11,547 nt of DNA, taken from NCBI GenBank assembly GCA_030150965.1, contig JASLEW010000061.1, positions 1-11,547 on the forward strand. The letters run 5' to 3'. The stretch's first letter is position 1. Each line of letters starts with the position of its first letter. Source of the DNA: Thermoanaerobaculia bacterium (GTDB lineage Bacteria > Acidobacteriota > Thermoanaerobaculia > Multivoradales > UBA5704). The notes beneath the pieces are model-generated. The model searched no databases. It was given only the letters and a program-made list of their open reading frames with translations, and had not been told where the DNA came from. Both the position numbers and the translations under genes were made by a program. Of the stretch, positions 1 to 4,318 are shown piece after piece.

Positions 1-341
1 GGCGGCGGCGCGGCGACCTGGTGGCCGACACGGGCTGGCCCTGCGCCGGGCTCGCGTGCCGGGCGGCGCCGGCCGGCGGCGCCGGCCAGGACTGGTGGGC
101 CGCCCTGGCGATTCCGTGGACGGCGCTGGGCCTTGCCCGTACCGGGCCGGGCGCCGCGCCGCCGCCCGCGGTCTGGCGTGCCAACTTCTACCGCATCGAG
201 CGCCCGCGCGGCGGCCGGACCGAGCTCAGCTGCTGGTCGCCCACGCTCACCGATCCCGCCGACTTCCACCGCCCGGAGCGTTTCGGCGTGCTGGAGCTGG
301 CGCCCTGGCAGAGCTCGCCGGAGCGGGAGGCGCACCCGTGA
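1..341 (+). CDS. CBM9-like carbohydrate-binding protein, C-terminal part
   Basis: This is the last ~112 codons of a gene whose start lies before the window. The frame is already open at position 3, so the GTG at 21 is internal, and it ends in TGA at 339-341. The visible sequence matches the end of a family 9 carbohydrate-binding (CBM9/DOMON-like) beta-sandwich. It has an 'AIPWTALG' strand, then 'WRANFYRIERP', then 'CWSPT', then 'DFHRPERFGVLEL', the usual closing motifs of bacterial CBM9-like proteins. Such proteins normally bind sugars or act as the sugar-binding end of secreted proteins; the ligand cannot be read here. It converges on the precursor-peptide genes, with an inverted repeat (372-409) between. 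The family call is fairly secure; whether it is a stand-alone CBM9-like protein or a domain of a larger enzyme is unknown. Confidence 0.8.
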   Translation, partial: RRRGDLVADTGWPCAGLACRAAPAGGAGQDWWAALAIPWTALGLARTGPGAAPPPAVWRANFYRIERPRGGRTELSCWSPTLTDPADFHRPERFGVLELAPWQSSPEREAHP

Positions 342-371
342 GGCGTGAGGCGTGGCGGCAGGGGGCGGCGG

Positions 372-409
372 CGGTGGCCGGACTCCTCGCCGGCCGGAGC
401 CGGCCACCG
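372..409. terminator. Inverted repeat between convergent genes, possible bidirectional terminator
   Basis: A perfect 10-bp arm (372-381, cggtggccgg) pairs with 400-409. After a bulged A at 382 it continues as a 4-bp inner stem (383-386 with 396-399) around a 9-nt loop. It lies between the stop of the + strand CBM9-like gene and the stop of the minus-strand precursor, where a shared terminator is expected. Neither side has a run of T, so it is not a textbook intrinsic terminator. Confidence 0.35.
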
Positions 410-426
410 ATCGATCGGGGGCGATC

Positions 427-564
427 CTAACAGGCGGTGCGCGGACAGCTGACCGTACAGATCTTCGTGTTGAGCCCGCCCGCGACCTGGGCGGCCTCCC
501 GGTCGCTCAGCGCCAGCAGCGTTTCACGGTCGAGGGTCAGGGCCTTCACCTGGGCTTTCTTCAT
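427..564 (-). CDS. RiPP precursor peptide 1 (class I lanthipeptide-like, 45 aa)
   Basis: A 45-residue peptide starts at ATG 562-564 and ends in TAG 427-429. An AGAGGAG ribosome binding site (571-577) sits six bases upstream. It has a charged leader of 30 residues: MKK, then 'LTLDRETLLAL' (residues 9-19), ending in 'VAGG' at 27-30, a typical double-glycine cleavage signal. The predicted core is LNTKICTVSCPRTAC, with three Cys and four Ser/Thr. Those residues could form lanthionine or methyllanthionine rings (for example T3-C6, T7-C10, T13-C15; this pairing is a guess). The 'L.L.RETL..L' leader resembles class I lanthipeptide or 'natural product precursor' leaders in Bacteroidota and Acidobacteriota-type genomes. 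A second precursor with an aligning leader lies 200 bp upstream. No LanB, LanC, protease or transporter gene is in the window. The class could be another GG-leader RiPP type. Confidence 0.78.
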   Translation of the reverse strand: MKKAQVKALTLDRETLLALSDREAAQVAGGLNTKICTVSCPRTAC

Positions 565-570
565 CGGTAG

Positions 571-577
571 CTCCTCT
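571..577 (-). promoter_or_regulatory. Ribosome binding site of precursor peptide 1
   Basis: The minus strand reads AGAGGAG here, six bases before the ATG at 564. A site this strong at optimal spacing, in front of an ORF of only 45 codons, is the main evidence that the small gene is real. Confidence 0.75.
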
Positions 578-706
578 TTCCGGCACGGCGCCCGCGGAAG
601 ATTCCGCAGCGCTTCATCGTTGACATGTGCGCTGAGGGCCGATCCGTGAGCCCGCCAGGGCGGCCTCCACGGTCCGGACGGAGCGGACGGCTATTCGTGG
701 GCGGGG

Positions 707-750
707 CGATCGGCTTCCGGCGGCTCCGGCCGCGGCCCCGCAGCCGATCG
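707..750 (-). terminator. Inverted repeat between the two precursor genes
   Basis: A perfect 9-bp inverted repeat (cgatcggct 707-715, agccgatcg 742-750) encloses a GC-rich 26-nt loop that can form a smaller stem (720-724 with 729-733). On the minus strand it begins about 15 bases after the stop of precursor 2 and lies upstream of precursor 1. It could terminate or attenuate transcription, or stabilise the precursor 2 transcript. There is no U-tract, so its role is uncertain. Confidence 0.3.
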
Positions 751-764
751 GGTCTCCCTCGCGG

Positions 765-896
765 TCAGCAGTTGCCGGTGTTCTCGCATACCGGTGGCAG
801 CGTCCAGGCGCCCGCGGCGGCCTGGCGCAGGCTCGGCGTCTCGAGGATTTGCAGGGACTCGCGCTTCAGGCTGATCTTCTGGCATAGCTTCTTCAT
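765..896 (-). CDS. RiPP precursor peptide 2 (lanthipeptide-like, 43 aa)
   Basis: A 43-residue peptide starts at ATG 894-896 and ends in TGA 765-767. A perfect AAGGAGG Shine-Dalgarno (902-908) lies five bases upstream; it favours this start over the in-frame upstream extension that reaches 1028. The leader (residues 1-29) begins MKK, carries 'ISLKRESLQIL' at 8-18 and ends in 'AAAG'. Its L.RE(T/S)L..L spine and Q.A.G ending align with precursor 1 without gaps over 24 residues. The predicted core, AWTLPPVCENTGNC, has exactly two Thr and two Cys in T-C-T-C order, which suits two methyllanthionine rings (T3-C8 and T11-C14, inferred). Oddities are a Cys at leader position 5 and a cleavage site with one Gly rather than GG. 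No modifying enzyme is nearby. It could instead belong to another Cys-containing RiPP class. Confidence 0.75.
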   Translation of the reverse strand: MKKLCQKISLKRESLQILETPSLRQAAAGAWTLPPVCENTGNC

Positions 897-901
897 CTCG
901 G

Positions 902-908
902 CCTCCTT
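902..908 (-). promoter_or_regulatory. Shine-Dalgarno of precursor peptide 2
   Basis: The minus strand reads AAGGAGG, a full anti-16S match, five bases before the ATG at 896. It fixes the start of the 43-codon gene and argues against the longer in-frame reading. Confidence 0.8.
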
Positions 909-1055
909 CGCTGACCGCTCCCGGCAGGTCGGTCTCCGGTCGCCGGCGGGTCCACCTGGGGCGGCTGCCGCCCGGCGGACCACCTCTATCTTTTTGAGTG
1001 CCGGCGCGTGGGCAGATCGCGACCGCACCGCGGTGGGGTCGCAGGTGAAGCCGCC

Positions 1056-1074
1056 CCGGGCTCAGCGGGCCCGG
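1056..1074 (-). terminator. Short GC stem downstream of the DUF1624 gene
   Basis: A 6-bp perfect stem (ccgggc 1056-1061 with gcccgg 1069-1074) with a 7-nt loop lies about 40 bases past the stop of the membrane protein gene on the minus strand. There is no U-tract. The rest of the 897-1112 gap shows one AT-rich patch (about 987-999, minus-strand CTCAAAAAGATAG) in otherwise very GC-rich DNA. That patch could belong to a promoter for precursor 2, but no -35/-10 pair is convincing. Confidence 0.25.
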
Positions 1075-1112
1075 AGAGCATCCAGAGCGAGGAGCGCGGG
1101 AAGCGTGGAAGC

Positions 1113-2339
1113 TCAGAGGTAGCTCAGCCAGGGCGCCTGACCGCGCCGCTTCACCTCGGCGAACCACCGGCAGAGCGGGTAGAGCGCGAGGACCACCGCG
1201 ATCCATACCAGGTAGACCACCGGCAGATCGAAGCCCCAGCCGGGCGGCGGGGTGAAGGGGAAGCGGTCGAGGCTCGGCGATTGGAACATCCAGTGGACGT
1301 CACCGTAGCGCACCAGGCAGACGCCGACCGCGAGCAGGTGGATGAAGGGCATGTGCACCACGTAGTAGAAGAGCGGCACGCGGCCGAAGACGACGGCGGG
1401 GCGGAGCGGCGCGGGAGTCCCGCGGTCGAGCGCGGCGAGGAGCAGCAGGGCGGGTCCCAGGGTCATCAGGAGGAAGAGCAGCGACGGCGGGTACTTGACC
1501 GTGTTCAGGAAGGCGAGCGCCGTGCGCAGGGGCGACGCCTGGGGCGACCAGCGCAGGGCGTCGCCGTAGAGGTTGAGCGCCCGCAGCGCGAGGAATCCGG
1601 CGGTGAGGGCGATTCCGAGGCGCGTCAGCAGGACGCGGCGCCGCGCGGCCGGCCACTCGAACACCTGGCCCAGGACGTAGCCGGCGGCGGTGACGGCCAC
1701 CCACGGGATCAGGGTATAGCTGACCAGCACCATCACCCGCGGCGTGGCGATCAGGACGCCCGGCACGTGCAGCAGCGACCAGAGCGGCGCCAGCGCACCG
1801 AACGCCGCCGGCCGCAGGCCGTCGACAGCGTTGTGCAGGGCGATGGTGGCGGCGGCGAGCGCCCCCGTCACCCGGATGGGCAGATGGATCAGCCCGGCGA
1901 GCGCGATCATCGCCCAGCCGAGGGCCCACAGGACGGTGATGATCGTGACCCGGTAGTCGAAATTGAACTGCAGGCCGAAGCAGCGCACCACAAAGAGATC
2001 GAGGAAGAGGAGCCAGGCGCCGCGCAGCAGGAGGAAGCGCGACAGCTGCGCCTTGGAGCGTTGGCGCAGCGCCAGGAAGGCCCCCACCCCGGTCAGCAGG
2101 AAGAAGACGGGCGCGCAGAAGTGCGTCACCCAGCGGGTGAGGAACAGCGCGGCGCCGGCGCGCGTCAGGTCGGTCGGATTGATGCCGGGGTGCCCGAAGA
2201 AGTCGCGCACGTGGTCGAGCGCCATGAGGATCATGATCAGGCCGCGCAGGGCGTCGATCGATTCCAGCCGCGGCTGGGGCGCAACGGCCGGAGGGTGCGA
2301 CGGCGCGGCGGACGGCATGGCGGACGGCAGGCTGTTCAA
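1113..2339 (-). CDS. DUF1624 / heparan-alpha-glucosaminide N-acetyltransferase-like membrane protein
   Basis: This is an integral membrane protein of about 400 residues with roughly ten hydrophobic segments. It opens with 'RLESIDALRGLIMILMALDHVRDFF', quoted here in parts: 'RLESIDALRG' is followed by the Asp-His of 'ALDHVRDFF' (His near residue 43). This is the hallmark N-terminus of the DUF1624/HGSNAT-like family. In the characterised family, an Asp-His motif of this kind receives an acetyl group and passes it across the membrane to an amino sugar; the substrate here is unknown. 'WVTHFCAPVFFLLTGVGAFL' is the conserved second helix, and 'FGRVPLFYYVVHMPFIHL' is a family motif near the C-terminus. 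Start choice: a GGAGG at 2346-2350 sits six bases before TTG 2337-2339. ATG codons at 2318 and 2390 are in frame but lack a well-placed ribosome binding site. It may be monocistronic, with 230 bp upstream and 216 bp downstream. Confidence 0.85.
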   Translation of the reverse strand: MNSLPSAMPSAAPSHPPAVAPQPRLESIDALRGLIMILMALDHVRDFFGHPGINPTDLTRAGAALFLTRWVTHFCAPVFFLLTGVGAFLALRQRSKAQLSRFLLLRGAWLLFLDLFVVRCFGLQFNFDYRVTIITVLWALGWAMIALAGLIHLPIRVTGALAAATIALHNAVDGLRPAAFGALAPLWSLLHVPGVLIATPRVMVLVSYTLIPWVAVTAAGYVLGQVFEWPAARRRVLLTRLGIALTAGFLALRALNLYGDALRWSPQASPLRTALAFLNTVKYPPSLLFLLMTLGPALLLLAALDRGTPAPLRPAVVFGRVPLFYYVVHMPFIHLLAVGVCLVRYGDVHWMFQSPSLDRFPFTPPPGWGFDLPVVYLVWIAVVLALYPLCRWFAEVKRRGQAPWLSYL

Positions 2340-2345
2340 GGGCGG

Positions 2346-2350
2346 CCTCC
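2346..2350 (-). promoter_or_regulatory. Ribosome binding site suggesting a TTG start for the DUF1624 gene
   Basis: The minus strand reads GGAGG here, six bases before TTG 2337-2339. The same site is 27 bases from the ATG at 2318, too far to serve it. The assignment rests on spacing alone. Confidence 0.45.
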
Positions 2351-2535
2351 GGGGGACAGGGGCATGGCTCCGGCGGCAAGCCTGCCGCATCCCCCCGGCG
2401 GGAGGCTATTCTCCGCCCTTCCGCGCCGGTGCCCCGCGGGCGAAGGCCGCCGGAGGCGGTCGCTCCCCGGCGCCTGGCTCGAAGCGTCGGTCCGATCCGC
2501 TGCTCCGTGCCCCGGTCCCTCCTGCGGCCTTGGCG

Positions 2536-2557
2536 GGCCGGCGTCCGTCTGCCGGCC
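2536..2557 (-). terminator. Possible terminator stem after the secreted Cys-containing gene
   Basis: A perfect 7-bp stem (ggccggc 2536-2542 with gccggcc 2551-2557) and an 8-nt loop begin about 13 bases past the stop at 2570 on the minus strand. It is well placed for a terminator but lacks a U-tract. The rest of the 2340-2569 gap shows nothing I can name. Confidence 0.3.
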
Positions 2558-2569
2558 GGCGGCAGCTGG

Positions 2570-3172
2570 TCAGTCATTCAGCGACAGCGACCGATTGAGC
2601 TCCTTGAGCGCCCTCACAAAGTCCACCGGGGTCTTTTCCGAGGACGCGGTGGGCGTCTTGAGGTCGGTAATGAGCCGCGCCACCTGGTTGCCGAAGGCAG
2701 TGCAGTCGCAGGAGCCAAGGACGAATCGCCTCGCGTTCCATTTGCTGCCGAGGTCAACGATCCTCTTCGCCTCTTCCTCTGTGATAGCAAATCTGACGCT
2801 CTCGATCGGCCGCTGGAGCGCGGTGCGGCTCGGTTTCGGAAAAGCCGCGCAGTCGCCGTTGCGCTCATTGGCTTTGCAGCCTGGCCCGTAAACGGTCATC
2901 GACTTGGTGCCATTGAAGCTGTAGAAACTGAAGCAACCAACATCGGCGCCCTGCGCGTCGGTGAGGCAGATGAAGGGATCACCTGCCTTCCAGCTTTGCC
3001 ATTTCCAATCGTTCTTCGCCAGGAATTCGATGGCGGGGCCTGCGGCGGCCTTGTCGCCAACGGCTCCCGCCGCCGGGGCTGGCGCGGCTGGTTGCTGGGC
3101 GGCGGCCCCCGGACCGCCGAGGACGGCGACGAGCAGCGCGGCAATGGCCATGGCTACGGTAGGGATCCTCAT
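2570..3172 (-). CDS. Small secreted protein of unknown function with six cysteines
   Basis: A 200-residue protein with a clear Sec signal peptide: MR, then a hydrophobic stretch from residue 4 to 19, with a likely cut after 'GAAA' near residue 25. An Ala/Pro/Gly-rich linker (about 28-47) follows, then a folded domain. The mature part has Cys at 69, 80, 99, 108, 155 and 157, an even number that suggests disulfides in the periplasm or outside the cell. The segment 'GSCDCTAFGNQVARLI' (153-168) puts a Cys at the start of a helix, as in the Cys-x-x-Phe of permuted NlpC/P60-type proteins. That likeness is only suggestive, and no catalytic His is obvious. The ATG at 3172 was chosen because AGGAG (3178-3182) lies five bases upstream; an upstream TTG at 3202 lacks support. 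I do not recognise the family. Confidence 0.75.
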   Translation of the reverse strand: MRIPTVAMAIAALLVAVLGGPGAAAQQPAAPAPAAGAVGDKAAAGPAIEFLAKNDWKWQSWKAGDPFICLTDAQGADVGCFSFYSFNGTKSMTVYGPGCKANERNGDCAAFPKPSRTALQRPIESVRFAITEEEAKRIVDLGSKWNARRFVLGSCDCTAFGNQVARLITDLKTPTASSEKTPVDFVRALKELNRSLSLND

Positions 3173-3178
3173 GACCTC

Positions 3179-3206
3179 TCCTTTCCAACGTGTCCTTTTC
3201 AACGTG
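3179..3206 (-). repeat. 14-bp tandem duplication carrying the ribosome-binding region
   Basis: Two adjacent 14-bp units, 3179-3192 and 3193-3206, differ at one base. On the minus strand they read CACGTTGGAAAGGA (near the gene) and CACGTTGAAAAGGA. Each unit ends in a Shine-Dalgarno-like AAGGA, so the leader of the secreted-protein gene has two purine-rich sites; the near one, extended to AAGGAGAGG, is correctly spaced for the ATG at 3172. It could be a slippage product, an operator pair or a mRNA feature. Confidence 0.6.
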
Positions 3207-3258
3207 ATCTCGGCTGCGCGCTCGGCCGCGGCGCCGGGCGTGCGCTCGGTTGCAGGGC

Positions 3259-3275
3259 GACCGCGTGGTGCGGTC
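3259..3275 (-). terminator. Hairpin immediately after the Gfo/Idh-like stop codon
   Basis: A perfect 6-bp stem (gaccgc 3259-3264 with gcggtc 3270-3275) with a 5-nt loop directly abuts the stop codon at 3276-3278 on the minus strand. It would cap the end of the three-gene operon. There is no U-tract, so it may be a weak terminator or a 3'-end stabiliser, and read-through into the secreted-protein gene 103 bp downstream is possible. Confidence 0.3.
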
Positions 3276-4316
3276 TCATGGTGGGATGTCCGCGAGCACC
3301 GTGCCGTGCAGGTGCAGGAGGCGCGGCAGCGTGAGGCCCGGACCCGGTTGCCCGCTCCGCACGGCGCTCAGGAAGGCGCGCAGGTCCAGAGGGTCGCAGC
3401 CCGCGACCGGGACGGCGGCGAGGTGGGCCGCGCCGCGGCTGCCGCGCACCACGATCCGCGACTCCTTGGCGCTCGCCTGACCCGGTGCGCCGCGGTCGGC
3501 GGTCAGGGCCAGGGTGAGGGCGCGGCGCCTGCCGTCCTGGCCCTCCAGGTCGAGGTGCAGCCGTCGGTCCATCCACCGCCCGGGCAGGCAGCCGGGGCCG
3601 CCGACGGCGAGCGAGCGCACGATCGTGCCGCCCAGCACCGCCTCGGCGAAATCGGCCTCGTCGACCAGCTCATGGAGCAGCTCCGCGGCTTCCGGAAGGC
3701 GCGGCGAGCGCAGGCGGGTCTGCACCACGGCGCTGCCGGCGCCGTGGCCGGTCCCCACCACCGCCCGGGTGGCCTGGCTGGCGAGGGCGAAGCGGTGGGC
3801 GCGGGCGACGTGCACCTGGACATGGCGAAGGCCGGCCCGGGCGGCCAGCTCCCTCAGCGAGGTGCTGTCCAATGGCCAGGGACGCAGCAGCAGGACGTGC
3901 TTGCCGGTCTCGGCGGCCGCCAGTGCCAGCGCCAGCTGCTCCGCGCCCGCCGCCGCAAGCACCACGGCCGCGACGGCGGGATGGCGCAGCAGGTGCGCCG
4001 GCTCGCGGGTGAGGAGGGGCGGATCGGCGGCCGCGGACCCGCCGGCGGCCAGCCGCTGCAGGACCGCTGGGTCGCGGTCGCAGAGCGCCACCAGGTGGAC
4101 CTCGGGCAGGCTGCGGCAGAGGGCGAGAGCGGCGGCGCCGCGGCCTCCCAGGCCGATCAGGCCGAGGCCCGCCGGCTTCCCGCCGGAGCACGGCAGACGG
4201 AGCGCGGTTGCCGCGCCCAGCGCCGCGCTCCACCAGAGGAACTGGCGGCGCGACAGCAGCGGCCCGGTGGGCGCTGCCCGCGTCATGAGGTGCGGCCCGG
4301 TGGCAGCTGGTTGCAT
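3276..4316 (-). CDS. Tat-signal Gfo/Idh/MocA-like protein with degenerate active site
   Basis: A 346-residue relative of the Gfo/Idh/MocA sugar oxidoreductases. A twin-arginine signal (SRRQFLWWSAALGAATA, residues 22-38) predicts Tat export of a folded protein. A Rossmann glycine motif follows (GLGGRG, 55-60), with an acidic residue in 'VALCDRDP' (Asp80) where NAD(P) ribose is usually held. The family's 'GKHV..EKP' motif is here 'GKHVLLLRP' (138-146), so the catalytic Lys is Arg and the Glu is Leu. The later GGG...D...H..D motif is not recognisable either. The protein is also short for secreted members. The ATG at 4314-4316 was chosen because GGGAG (4323-4327) lies six bases upstream and the gene then starts 2 bp after the 1652-residue gene's stop. 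A non-catalytic or altered role is likely; nothing shows its substrate. Confidence 0.75.
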   Translation of the reverse strand: MQPAATGPHLMTRAAPTGPLLSRRQFLWWSAALGAATALRLPCSGGKPAGLGLIGLGGRGAAALALCRSLPEVHLVALCDRDPAVLQRLAAGGSAAADPPLLTREPAHLLRHPAVAAVVLAAAGAEQLALALAAAETGKHVLLLRPWPLDSTSLRELAARAGLRHVQVHVARAHRFALASQATRAVVGTGHGAGSAVVQTRLRSPRLPEAAELLHELVDEADFAEAVLGGTIVRSLAVGGPGCLPGRWMDRRLHLDLEGQDGRRRALTLALTADRGAPGQASAKESRIVVRGSRGAAHLAAVPVAGCDPLDLRAFLSAVRSGQPGPGLTLPRLLHLHGTVLADIPP

Positions 4317-4318
4317 GG

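Noticed and set aside
561..617. 18-codon minus-strand ORF (starts MKRC) whose TGA overlaps the ATG of precursor 1 (ATGA)
   Set aside because: The overlap is suggestive of translational coupling, but there is no ribosome binding site before its ATG, and precursor 1 has its own strong site.
620..648. Perfect TTGACA on the + strand (620-625), a possible -35 box
   Set aside because: No TATAAT-like hexamer lies 16-18 bases downstream, and no + strand gene follows it.
959..997. 6-bp GC hairpin (959-973) followed by TTTTT on the + strand
   Set aside because: The T-run is about 17 bases beyond the stem, and no + strand gene lies upstream for it to terminate.
765..1028. 87-residue extension of precursor 2
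   Set aside because: The upstream 44 residues lack a ribosome binding site. The internal ATG at 896 has a perfect AAGGAGG, and the 43-residue form aligns with precursor 1.
1008..2891. 627-codon open frame on the + strand opposite the membrane protein gene
   Set aside because: It has extreme Arg/Glu/Gln/Gly composition with no hydrophobic core. It overlaps antisense a gene with clear family motifs. Long antisense open frames are expected at this GC content.
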